Shown one piece after another: positions 42,901 to 52,400 of a DNA stretch of 64,000 nt. Both the position numbers and the translations under genes were made by a program. Where the stretch lies: the NCBI GenBank assembly GCA_034440615.1, contig JAOTOM010005049.1, positions 248,001-312,000 of the forward strand, read 5' to 3'. Below the pieces are notes generated by a model. That model did not search any database. It was not told the origin of the DNA and saw nothing but the letters and a program-made list of their open reading frames with translations. The DNA is from Ashinkailepas kermadecensis. Taxonomy: Eukaryota; Arthropoda; Thecostraca; Neolepadidae. Each line of letters starts with the position of its first letter. The stretch's first letter is position 1.

Positions 42901-43578
42901 CAAACAAGGACAGAAGCAGAGACAGAGACAGAGACAGAGACAGAGACAGAGACAGAGACAGATACAAAGACAGAGACAAAGACAGAGACAGAAGCAGAAG
43001 CAGAGCGAGATAGAGAGCGATAGCGAGGAAGAGAGGGTGGATAGAGCGAGAGTGGGACGTGGAAAGCGAGAGGTAGATAGAATATAAGAGGATGAAGAGA
43101 TGTATGCTGGAGGGGGGGGAGCGAGCAAAACAGACAGAACAATGAAAACGCTAAATAGAAGAAAAAAGACGACAATGAAAATACAAATTACTCTACTCTG
43201 GCGAATTTCTAGAATACTTCGGCTCATTTTCCCATTCACAAAGCTTTCTCTCTTTCCCTTGTTCAGCCCACATATAATTCAACGCCCGGCAACCTCACGT
43301 GTCGTCTGCCTTTCAGAGTACAACATTACACCATCTACGAGAGCATGCTGTGTGCCGGCGGCGGCGCGCGAGACGCGTGCCAGGGCGACAGCGGCGGCCC
43401 GCTGGTGTGTCGCGCCGACGGCAGCGCCACCAGCGGCGGCAGCGCGGACCGCGTCCACCAGCTGACACTGGCGGGCGCGGTCAGCTGGGGCGTGCGCTGC
43501 GCGTCGCCAGGCATGCCCGGCGTGTACGCCGACGTCGGCAACATGCTCGGCTGGATCCGCAGCCAGCTGGACGAGTAG
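30804..43578 (+). CDS. secreted trypsin-like serine protease (complete, 5 exons)
   Basis: S1-family (chymotrypsin fold) endopeptidase, predicted to be secreted as a zymogen. Exons 30804-30921, 31832-31946, 40527-40628, 42571-42801, 43317-43578 join in phase to 828 nt, 275 aa. Signal peptide [18 protein letters not shown], short propeptide, activation site after Arg30 (GDR-IVGG). Catalytic triad His73 (TAAHC), Asp118 (YNDLALIK), Ser214 (CQGDSGGP). The S1-pocket residue equivalent to chymotrypsin 189 is Asp208, with Ala at 190 and Gly at the 216 and 226 equivalents, so cleavage after Lys/Arg is expected. Cysteines for four conserved disulfides are present (42-58, 136-201, 168-182, 191-220 equivalents). 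No clip, CUB or other accessory domain, so the protein is a simple trypsin-like enzyme. Intron 2 (8.6 kb) carries an antisense LINE. The exact physiological role cannot be read from sequence. Confidence 0.93.
30922..30967 (+). repeat. 21-bp tandem duplication beginning at the protease exon 1 donor
   Basis: gtgagtccggcgtgaggcgg occurs at 30922 and again 21 bases later, so two gtgagt donors stand in tandem; a third partial copy starts gtggcgcg. Confidence 0.92.
30968..31831. other. protease intron 1
   Basis: Mostly unique. A 27-bp spaced duplication of acaccatacacggtgtcac lies at about 31485-31530. ggttacgccactgg at 31609-31622 is the dispersed motif also seen at 20294. Confidence 0.4.
31832..31946 (+). 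CDS. serine protease exon 2: catalytic histidine
   Basis: Acceptor ccgtttcag ending at 31831, donor gtgagt at 31947. Phase 1 in, phase 2 out. Encodes [18 protein letters not shown] and HWVLTAAHC with the catalytic His. A GTCTGTC-type array starts 16 bases past the donor. Confidence 0.93.
31960..32230. repeat. (gtcgtctgtc)-type array, left of the LINE
   Basis: Short gtctgtc, gtcatctgccacat and gtctgccgctcgaaaggctg units starting 16 bases after the protease exon 2 donor. The motif gtctgccgctYgaaaggctg is shared with the array at 39541. Confidence 0.93.
32228..32290 (-). mobile_element. dispersed 3'-tail repeat, copy 1 (probable LINE 3' end)
   Basis: Forward reading agttatttgggttttagggt then gcgtcgac. 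The same ~35-60 bp sequence recurs in the same orientation at 42374, 53038 and 61317. On the - strand it ends ccaaataactagctag, like a LINE/SINE 3' tail. Confidence 0.6.
32393..33810 (-). pseudogene. LINE ORF2 RNase H and C-terminal region, broken
   Basis: RNase H motifs [18 protein letters not shown] (catalytic Asp near 33209), [11 protein letters not shown] and [10 protein letters not shown]. The C-terminal part 32713-32393 has [13 protein letters not shown] and [14 protein letters not shown], a His/Cys segment typical of I-like LINEs. Confidence 0.85.
33840..35300 (-). pseudogene. LINE ORF2 reverse transcriptase domain, broken
   Basis: RT motifs in order on the - strand: LHYRPIS near 34600, [12 protein letters not shown] near 34390, a damaged NGVP-stop-VLSVAL near 34205 where the GVPQGSVLS box should be, and LFVDDFAIW at about 34130-34105 (catalytic DD intact). 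Confidence 0.87.
34955..35135. repeat. 43-bp tandem repeat, 4 copies, inside the LINE
   Basis: ggctacatcggtggcgttag then tcacgtctctgtctgttgcc, repeated four times; one copy corresponds to ancestral ORF2 coding sequence. Confidence 0.92.
35559..36300 (-). pseudogene. LINE ORF2 endonuclease domain, broken
   Basis: N-terminal [19 protein letters not shown] near 36300-36240 and [16 protein letters not shown] near 35920-35880 match APE-type endonuclease motifs of I-like elements. Stops interrupt the region between. Confidence 0.8.
36338..38070 (-). pseudogene. LINE ORF1 (gag-like, CCHC), broken
   Basis: Opens with [18 protein letters not shown] at 38070. The central part around 37285-37650 contains a good zinc knuckle [14 protein letters not shown] and two degraded ones ([14 protein letters not shown], where Asn replaces the His). 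A Pro-rich C-terminal part lies at 36338-36730. Reading requires at least two frame changes, so it is not functional. Confidence 0.8.
38071..38469 (-). other. GC-rich leader between LINE ORF1 and the monomer array
   Basis: GC-rich sequence with a run of 10 G at about 38126; open frames on the - strand run into the array. Probably the LINE 5' UTR. Confidence 0.4.
38470..39385 (-). repeat. 59/74-bp tandem monomers immediately 5' of the LINE
   Basis: About 13 monomers with gagcagacatgcagaccagg and gctcgtgacacgggacgggt. Two lengths, 74 and 59 bp, differ by presence of ttgcagggttggat. They lie on the 5' side of the - strand LINE, about 400 bp upstream of its ORF1 ATG. They may be LINE 5' promoter monomers or an unrelated minisatellite. 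Confidence 0.9.
39541..39895. repeat. (gtcgtctgtcgttt)-type array, right of the LINE
   Basis: Starts gtcgtctgccgcttgaaagg and continues as gtctgtcgttt units; same family as 31960-32230 on the other side of the LINE. Confidence 0.93.
39896..40526. other. end of protease intron 2
   Basis: Unique AT-richer sequence leading to exon 3; nothing recognised. Confidence 0.3.
40527..40628 (+). CDS. serine protease exon 3
   Basis: Acceptor tgtctacag ending at 40526, donor gtgagc at 40629. Phase 2 in and out. Encodes [14 protein letters not shown] and [13 protein letters not shown], the strand region between the His and Asp exons in trypsins. Too short for an open-frame search; found by phase and homology. 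Confidence 0.88.
40629..42125. other. protease intron 3, unique part
   Basis: A run of 14 G at about 40695-40708, then AT-rich unique sequence. ctatacacacatatgtgtgt at about 41500 is a short palindrome. Confidence 0.3.
42150..42570. repeat. 64-bp minisatellite ending at the acceptor of protease exon 4
   Basis: Units contain gtgaactccgtgtcacccca, gccgttttcacaacaccgac and ccccgtttccgccactgaa. The last unit reads ccccgtttccgccggtccag, where the final ag is the splice acceptor. One dispersed 3'-tail repeat interrupts the array. Confidence 0.9.
42372..42440 (-). mobile_element. dispersed 3'-tail repeat, copy 2
   Basis: gttagttatttgggctttag then ggcgcttcgaccagaattga, inserted in the 64-bp minisatellite of protease intron 3. 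Probably a severely 5'-truncated LINE or a SINE sharing its tail. Confidence 0.6.
42571..42801 (+). CDS. serine protease exon 4: catalytic aspartate
   Basis: Acceptor gccggtccag ending at 42570, donor gtgagc at 42802. Phase 2 in and out. Encodes [15 protein letters not shown] with the catalytic Asp, [15 protein letters not shown], and EHCRQAYR. A 64-bp minisatellite runs right up to the acceptor. Confidence 0.93.
42858..43090. repeat. (gacaga)n and related purine microsatellite
   Basis: gagcgagagcgagagagagc then about 15 gacaga units, passing into gagatagagagcgatagcga. Confidence 0.95.
43317..43578 (+). CDS. serine protease exon 5: catalytic serine and stop
   Basis: Acceptor gcctttcag ending at 43316; stop tag at 43576-43578. 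Encodes [20 protein letters not shown] (catalytic Ser in GDSGGP), AVSWGVRC and [20 protein letters not shown], the normal trypsin C-terminal helix. Confidence 0.95.
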
Positions 43579-45455
43579 TGACGACGCCTGGCGAGCGGGG
43601 CCGTCGGCAGAGGCATCGGCTGGGTCTGCAGCCGTCTGGGCCGGAGGCGATATCACACGGACGAGTATTGACGGCAGTCGACGGGATAATGGTGTCACGT
43701 GTTCTTGCCGTGACGTCCATGTCGGCGAGTCACATGCGCACGGAGAACGTTTCCGTTGCGTAGCATTTGTAGGAATGTGTGCTTTGGCACAAGTTATATG
43801 TGTGCTTGAATAGAACGTATTTAAATCACACAAAAAACATGGCATTATTTGTTCTTAAGGTGACGAAACAGATCACTGATGCTTCCACATGAAAGATGGG
43901 AATAAATGCCAATTTCTTGAATTACTTGCTGGTTGAACTGTTCAAAATTCACGGTTGTGAAAGGTATATAAGACAGCACTTGTGTAGTTCTCAATCTAGT
44001 TCCAGTATCTATTTTGTAGACGGTATCATGGACATCCCGAGCACGACAGTGGTATTGAATGGTATGCAACTGGTAACTTGCGTTCAATTAAATAGCTCAG
44101 TGCTAAACAAAGTAATCTGTTGGAAAAGTAATGTTACTGCATTGCCACCTAGTCAACTAATTTAAACTTTAAAGGGACTGTTTGTAATGTAGGGTCGAAA
44201 CTGAACTGAACACGTGCGGTTATACAGTCGAGTTGGCATGGCTATTTTTTTGCCAACTCGACCCAGTTAGCTTGTAATTTGTTTACCCCAGATGACAGGC
44301 ATATTTGCATCGGGTTACTCCTTCTCATTTCATCAGCACTACTATCGTTGTAGAAATATCGTTGGCATCATTGAATGAACTTGCGAGACTACGATCGCGT
44401 CAACACTAGCAATTTGTGAACATTCCGCAGCAGTTTTTTTTAGTTGTAGTGCTGAATCGTAGTGATTTCTGATATCGATACCATGTGGAATTGATAAACG
44501 ATGAATAACATGAGATACATGAACTGTTGTTCTCGGGGATACAGGTGTACTTTCAATTGTCATAAACTATCCCCAGTGTCAAATATCCCCTTGTGTTGTA
44601 GGAAAAAAAATGTTCCGGCTAGACAGTACCTTGAACAAATTCCAGTAATGCGTCTTATCTCTGAATCACGCGCAGACGTTCACGTAATGGAGAATATTGA
44701 TAAGATAAATACAAATCAGCGCGCGTGATGTTTTATTTACCTGAACTGCCGGGCTGCATAAGGTGCCAGAAAATGCACTACATCGTGATTTCCGGCAAAG
44801 TGCGTCGGATATGGATCCGACACTGCCAGAGATCACGGCCATTTCACAAGTTGCATACGCCGCCTGTAGTCACTTCACCAATCACTCAAGCCTCTCGTAT
44901 CGTTCGACGATGCTTTCCCACTCGTACGTGTTTTAAATGCTTGCATGGCTTTCAAAAGCCGGACTTCCTTGCATAATAACTCTTCCTTACCCATGCTAGA
45001 CCAGACAACAGCATGTGGTGGTCACCAAATGCTGACGATGGAAGACACACATATGTCCCATTTATTATCAGAATGAGAATACAAAATAAGAACATTCAAG
45101 AATATTGACATAATAATTCCATATATCACGACATATCATAAGCTACGTCCGGCATGCGTTCGTAGGTACACCAACATTGGTTTGAACCTGAACAGACACT
45201 GAACACGAGGCTACGACTGAACCGTATCCGACAAGTGGAGAACCGTTGCTGACTTACGGGGACGGCAGATTTAACGTCCGAGAAAGGGCTACACTGAATA
45301 CAACAACCGACATGTGGTGCTATTATTGGCGCAGGTAGGTGTCCTGGAATACCCCGCGGACCGAAGTTAGCTAGCTGGAGTTAGGTGCCGATAACATAGG
45401 AGGTTACAAAATGCAACATGTGCAACAGCGCAAACGACAGCACATATTTTTACTC
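43579..45455. other. intergenic region between protease and Snap29 (convergent)
   Basis: Holds the protease 3' end and unique sequence. A perfect 12-bp hairpin lies at 44227-44262. No gene recognised. TTTATT at 45061 would be a possible - strand poly(A) signal for Snap29, 1.2 kb past its stop. Confidence 0.35.
43901..43906 (+). promoter_or_regulatory. candidate polyadenylation signal for the serine protease
   Basis: AATAAA about 320 bases after the stop codon in AT-richer sequence; the first exact match downstream. Confidence 0.4.
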
Positions 45456-45820
45456 ACCTTCCGGCAGTACCCAGGACGCAGTTCCATGTCCCCCAGACCT
45501 CCACTGAACTTCAGGCAGTACCCAGGACACAGTTCCACGTCTCCCTGTCCTCTATCCACCTTCAGGCAGTACCCGGAACACAGTCCCATGCCTCCCCGAC
45601 TACCCTCCGGCAGTAACCAGGACACAGTTCCACGTCTCCCTGTCCTCAATCAACCTTCAGGCAGTACCCGGAACATAGTCCCATGCCTCCCCGACTACCC
45701 TCCGGCAGTAACCAGGACACAGTTCCACGTCTCCCTGTCCTCTATCCACCTTCAGGCAGTACCCGGAACACAGTCCCATGCCTCCCCGACTACCCTCCGG
45801 CAGTAACCAGGACACAGTTC
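45456..45820. repeat. 95-bp minisatellite (two ~47-bp halves), about 4 copies
   Basis: ttcaggcagtacccggaaca at 45561, 45656 and 45751; halves share cagta-ccaggacacagttcc. Confidence 0.9.
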
Positions 45821-46296
45821 CACTCCTCACTGACTGAGTCTCACCCAACGCACTAAGTATTATCACGTCGAGTATCTGTACTGCTTATGCGGGACAGAAA
45901 GGGCATTGGTCGGCACAGGAACACAGCGACAGCGCGGGCACCAGCCGTACGTTCGGCGGGCTTGGCAAGAGCATTCACACGCCGATACCAGCACCAGCAC
46001 CAACCTTCTGAAATCATCACCGCCTAGAACCCCGTTCTACACGATATACATGATTTCAGCACAAGATAGTCCATTCCACCGGAAATCAGCATACTCTCGC
46101 ACGGCCGTCAGCGCTTCATCATGCAGCCAGCGCTGGTATGGACCACTCGCCGGGAACAGGGGCGGGCGGAGGGTGCGGGGGCTGTTCATTTCAGATTCCG
46201 CCAGGTACCAGCGGGCGGGCGGTGGCGGGTGGCGGGCGGCGGTCTGAGTACGTCTGTGTCTGTGTAGCAGTGTCCGAGTACGTCGCGACGGGACGC
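45821..46296. other. sequence downstream of the Snap29 stop codon
   Basis: Probably Snap29 3' UTR or flank; no consensus poly(A) signal on the - strand within it. Confidence 0.3.
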
Positions 46297-46463
46297 CTAC
46301 TTCTTGAGGATGCGCATCATGTCCTTGTTCTGGGAGGCGACGCGCAGGTCTGCTTGGTCGGTCTTGGTGCCGATACGGTCCAGCATCTGGTTCTGGTCGG
46401 TGATCTCGTCTCCGAGGCCAGTGGCCAGGCCGCGCAGTCGCGACAGGCCCGAGCACATCTCAT
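46297..46463 (-). CDS. Snap29: Snap29 exon 4: Qc SNARE motif and stop
   Basis: Acceptor gtgccgcag on the - strand; phase 1 in. Encodes DEMCSGLSRLRGLATGLGDE and TDQNQMLDRIGTKTDQADLR and ends MMRILKK-stop (46299-46297). Alignment with human DELSMGLGRLKDIALGM and DRLTTKVDKLD is clear. The 66-bp array ends about 20 bases before the acceptor. Confidence 0.94.
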
Positions 46464-49400
46464 CTGCGGCACGACGGTCACGTCACGAGCCGGCCACTCA
46501 TTGTGCCGCCACCCACCACCCCACGCTGACCTCACCACACCTATGGCAACGTCACGAGCCGGCCACTCATTGTGCCGCCACCCACCACCCCACGCTGACC
46601 TCACACCTATGGCAACGTCACGAGCCGGCCACTCATTGTGCCGCCACCCACCACCCCACGCTGACCTCACCACACCTATGGCAACGTCACGAGCCGGCCA
46701 CTCATTGTGCCGCCACCCACCACCCCACGCTGACCTTACATCTATGGCAACGTCACGAGCCGGCCACTCATTGTGCCGCCACCCACCACCCCACGCTGAC
46801 CTTACACCTATGGCAACGTCACGAGCCGGCCACTCATTGTGCCGCCACTCACCACCCCACGCTGACCTTACACCTATGGCAACGTCACGAGCCGGCCACT
46901 CATTGTGCCGCCACCCACCACCCCACGCTGACCTTACACCTATGGCAACGTCACGAGCCGGCCACTCATTGTGCCGCCACCCACCACCCCACGCTGACCT
47001 TACACCTATGGCAACGTCACGAGCCGGCCACTCATTGTGCCGCCACCCACCACCCCACGCTGACCTCACCACACCTATGGCAACGTCACGAGCCGGCCAC
47101 TCATTGTGCCGCCACCCACCACCCCACGCTGACCTTACACCTATGGCAACGTCACGAGCCGGCCACTCATTGTGCCGCCACCCACCACCCCACGCTGACC
47201 TCACACCTATGGCAACGTCACGAGCCGGCCACTCATTGTGCCGCCACCCACCACCCCACGCTGACCTCACCACACCTATGGCAACGTCACGAGCCGGCCA
47301 CTCATTGTGCCGCCACCCACCACCCCACGCTGACCTCACACCTATGGCAACGTCACGAGCCGGCCACTCATTGTGCCGCCACCCACCACCCCACGCTGAC
47401 CTCACACCTATGGCAACGTCACGAGCCGGCCACTCATTGTGCCGCCACTCACCACCCCACGCTGACCTTACACCTATGGCAACGTCACGAGCCGGCCACC
47501 ATTGTGCCGCCACCCACCACCCCACGCTGACCTCACCACACCTATGGCAACGTCACGAGCCGGCCACTCATTGTGCCGCCACCCACCACCCCACGCTGAC
47601 CTTACACCTATGGCAACGTCACGAGCCGGCCACTCATTGTGCCGCCACCCCACGCTGACCTTACACCTATGGCAACGTCACGAGCCGGCCACTCATTGTG
47701 ACGCCACCCACCACCCCACGCTGACCTCACACCTATGGCAACGTCACGAGCCGGCCACTCATTGTGCCGCCACTCACCACCCCACGCTGACCTTACACCT
47801 ATGGCAACGTCACGAGCCGGCCACTCATTGTGCCGCCACCCACCACCCCACGCTGACCTTACACCTATGGCAACGTCACGAGCCGGCCACTCATTGTGCC
47901 GCCACCCACCACCCCACGCTGACCTCACCACACCTATGGCAACGTCACGAGCCGGCCACTCATTGTGCCGCCACCCACCACCCCACGCTGACCTTACACC
48001 TATGGCAACGTCACGAGCCGGCCACTCATTGTGCCGCCACCCACCACCCCACGCTGACCTCACCACACCTATGGCAACGTCACGAGCCGGCCACTCATTG
48101 TGCCGCCACCCACCACCCCACGCTGACCTTACACCTATGGCAACGTCACGAGCCGGCCACTCATTGTGCCGCCACCCACCCCCCACGCTGACCTCACCAC
48201 ACCTATGGCAACGTCACGAGCCGGCCACTCATTGTGCCGCCACCCACCACCCCACGCTGACCTCACCACACCTATGGCAACGTCACGAGCCGGCCACTCA
48301 TTGTGCCGTCACCCACCACCCGACGCTGACCTCACCACACCTATGGCAACGTCACGAGCCGGCCACTCATTGTGCCGCCACCCACCACCCCACGCTGACC
48401 TCACCACACCTATGGCAACGTCACGAGCCGGCCACTCATTGTGCCGCCACCCACCACCCCACGCTGACCTCACCACACCTATGGCAACGTCACGAGCCGG
48501 CCAATCATTGTGCCGCCACCCACCACCCCACGCTGACCTCACACCTATGGCAACGTCACGAGCCGGCCACTCATTGTGACGCCACCCACCACCCCACGCT
48601 GACCTCACACCTATGGCAACGTCACGAGCCGGCCCCTCATTGTGCCGCCACTCACCACCCCACGCTGATCTCACACCCATGGCAACATCACGAGCCGGCC
48701 ACTCACTGGTGCCGCTACCTCACGCTGACCTCACCACACCTATGGCAACGTCACGAGCCGGCCATTTACTGGTGCCGCCGCCTATGGCAACACACATCGG
48801 CGCGACTCGACCTGACCTGAAACAATCTCATCTAGTCTGAAGCGTTGCCCTGTTCAACCATGGATGAGCAGCATTTGGATTGCACGATGTTTAATCATAG
48901 AGAGCAACTTTCGAGGCTTGCACGTGAAACACAGCCCTTTTGTCAAAAAGATTGGACTGGGGATTCGGCTGTACTACTTTTCATGGAATCGTCTTTGACC
49001 TTTTAGCCGTGGCGACTGTGGCGATTCTAGTGGCACTTCCTGCCGGCACGAGCAAGCCAAACAGGCGATAATCAAGCATAATTGCCGCAAGCGACCACAG
49101 ACACAGCCATGAACCATCAGGTCAGAATTGGCAACTATAGACCGGGTGAAGGAAGGTCACATTTGACAACTATAGACCAGGTGAAGGTAGTTCGCATTTG
49201 ACAACTATAGACCAGGTGAAGGTAGGTCGCATTTGACAACCATAGACCGAGTGAAGGTAGGTCGCATTTCACAACTATAGACGGAGTGAAGGCAAGTCAC
49301 ACTTGACAACTATAGACCGGGTGAAGGTAGAATACCCAGCTCACAACACAGGTGGCATTTCGAGCCATTCCTGGTTTGCTGGTTTCACATTAAACGAACG

Positions 49401-52400
49401 AGGTGCGTTGTGGCTGCAGTCCGCTGTCACATTGGTGTGTCGTGGCTGCAGCCCGCTGTCACATTGGTGTGTCGTGGCTGCAGTCCACCGTCACAATGGT
49501 GTGTTGTGGCTGCAGTCCACTGTCACATTGGTGTGTCGTGGCTGCACCTCGCTGTCACATTGGTGTGTCGTGGCTACAGTCCACTGTCACATTGGTGTGT
49601 CGTGGCTGCAGTCAACTGTCACATTGGTGCGTCGTGGCTGCAGTCCGCTGTCACATTGGTGCGTCGTGGCTGCAGTCCACCGTCACATTGGTGTGTCGTG
49701 GCTGCAGCCCACCGTCACATTGGTGTGTCGTGGCTGCAGTCCACTGTCACATTGGTGTGTCGTGGCTGCAGTCCACTGTCACATTGGTGTGTCGTGGCTG
49801 CAGTCCGCTGTCACATTGGTGTGTCGTGGCTGCAGTCCGCTGTCACATTGGTGTGTCGTGGCTGCAGTCCACCGTCACATTGGTGTGTCGTGGCTGCAGT
49901 CCACTGTCACATTGGTGTGTCGTGGCTGCAGTCCACTGTCACATTGGTGTGTCGTGGCTGCAGTCCGCTGTCACATTGGTGTGTTGTGGCTGCAGTCCGC
50001 TGTCACATTGGTGTGTCGTGGCTGCAGTCCGCTGTCACATTGGTGTGTCGTGGCTGCAGTCCGCTGTCACATTGGTGTGTCGTGGCTGCAGTCCACTGTC
50101 ACATTGGTGTGTCGTGGCTGCAGTCCGCTGTCACATTGGTGTGTCGTGGCTGCAGTCCGCTGTCACATTGGTGTGTCGTGGCTGCAGTCCACCGTCACAT
50201 TGGTGTGTCGTGGCTGCAGTCCACTGTCACATTGGTGTGTCGTGGCTGCAGTCCACTGTCACATTGGTATGTCGTGGCTGCAGTCCGCTGTCACATTGGT
50301 GTGTTGTGGCTGCAGTCCGCTGTCACATTGGTGTGTTGTGGCTGCAGTCCATTGTCACATTGGTGTGTCGTGGCTGCAGTCCGCTGTCACATTGGTGTGT
50401 CGTGGCTGCAGTCCACCGTCACATTGGTGTGTCGTGGCTGCAGTCCACCGTCACATTGGTGTGTCGTGGCTTCAGTCCGCTGTCACATTGGTGTGTCGTG
50501 GCTGCAGCCCGCTGTCACATTGGTGTGTCGTGGCTGCAGTCCACTGTCACATTGGTGTGTCGTGGCTGCAGTCCACCGTCACATTGGTGTGTCGTGGCTG
50601 CAGTCCACCGTCACATTGGTGTGTCGTGGCTGCAGCCCGCTGTCACATTGGTGTGTCGTGGCTGCAGTCCACTGTCACATTGGTGTGTCGTGGCTGCAGT
50701 CCACTGTCACATTGGTGTGTCGTGGCTGCAGTCCACCGTCACATTGGTGTGTCGTGGCTGCAGCCCGCTGTCACATTGGTGTGTCGTGGCTGCAGCCCGC
50801 CGTCACATTGGTGTGTCGTGGCTGCAGTCCGCTGTCACATTGGTGTGTCGTGGCTGCAGTCCACTGTCACATTGGTGTGTCGTGGCTGCAGTCCGCTGTC
50901 ACATTGGTGTGTCGTGGCTGCAGTCCACTGTCACATTGGTGTGTCGTGGCTGCAGTCCGCTGTCACATTGGTGTGTCGTGGCTGCAGTCCACCGTCACAA
51001 TGGTGTGTCGTGGCTGCAGTCCACCGTCACATTGGTGTGTCGTGGCTGCAGCCCGCTGTCACAATGGTGTGTCGTGGCTGCAGCCCGCTGTCACATTGGT
51101 GTGTCGTGGCTGCAGTCCACTGTCACATTGGTGTGTCGTGGCTGCAGTCTACTGTCACATTGGTGTGTCGTGGCTGCAGCCCGCTGTCACATTGGTGTGT
51201 CGTGGCTGCAGCCCACTGTCACATTGGTGTGTCGTGGCTGCAGTCCACCGTCACATTGGTGTGTCGTGGCTGCAGCCCGCTGTCACATTGGTGTGTCGTG
51301 GCTGCAGCCCGCTGTCACATTGGTGCGTTAACTCATCAGGCTTCAGTGATGGAAGTTCGTGGAGAGGTATTAGACAAGGTGATGGAGGTTACTGGAGAGG
51401 CATTAGACAAGGTAATGGAAGTTACTGGGGTGGAATTAGACGAGGTGATGGCGGTTCTTGGAGAGGCATTAGACAAGGGGATAGAGGTTACTGCGAGTGT
51501 ATTTGTTGCTAACGAGACTGGTCTTGGTTCCGAACACTCAATCCAAAATGGAAAAACATGATCTAGCCTTCGGCACCGTGGTACTGTTTTGTCACGGATG
51601 CCTGCCTGTGGGATCAGTCGTGTATCCATTAACGTCTCAGGGGACGGATACCGAACATTTCGGTCATGACTGTGGATACTTTCAGCCACGACCCAGATGA
51701 TCACAGTAGATAAAAACGAATATTATCGAATCCAGAAAGGATGGGTGAAGGTGCATCTCCCGCAAATGAAAACGCCAGCAGGTGACTCTGGGGAATGCGT
51801 CGGTGTGTTGTTTACCAGAAATTGCCTTTTAAATTGCATGGACGTTGAACGTACGTATCGACAACATTTGGATCATCCATACGGGATCCGTCTGTACGCA
51901 TCAATTCGTAGCATAAATGTATTTCCACCATGAAACCGGCCACACACTCAGCAGCGGCACACCCACCCACCGGCCACACACTCAGCAGCGGCACACCCAC
52001 CCACCGGACACAGTTGGCACACTCAGCAGCGGCACACCCACCCACCGGCCACACACTCAGCAGCGGCACACCCACCCACCGGACACAGTTGGCACACTCA
52101 GCAGCGGCACACCCACCCACCGGCCACACACTCAGCAGCGGCACACCCACCCACCGGACACACTCAGCAGCGGCACACCCACCCACCGGACACACACTCA
52201 GCAGCGGCACACCCACCCACCGGCCACAGTTGGCACACTCAGCAGCGGCACACCCACCCACCGGCCACACACTCAGTAGCGGCACACCCACCCACCGGCC
52301 ACACTCAGTAGCGGCACACCCACCCACCGGCCACACACTCAGCAGCGGCACACCCACCCACCGGCCACACACTCAGTAGCGGCACACCCACCCACCGGCC

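Noticed and set aside
46138..48820. Open frames up to 506 codons with repeated HEPATHCAATHHP-like peptides
   Set aside because: Artefacts of the 66/69-bp array; only the - strand bases 46297-46463 beside it are coding (Snap29 exon 4).
49303..51561. 752-codon open frame, Trp/Cys-rich 32-residue repeats
   Set aside because: It is produced by a 32-bp minisatellite in which all + frames are open; no start context, no family, and it lies inside a Snap29 intron on the opposite strand.
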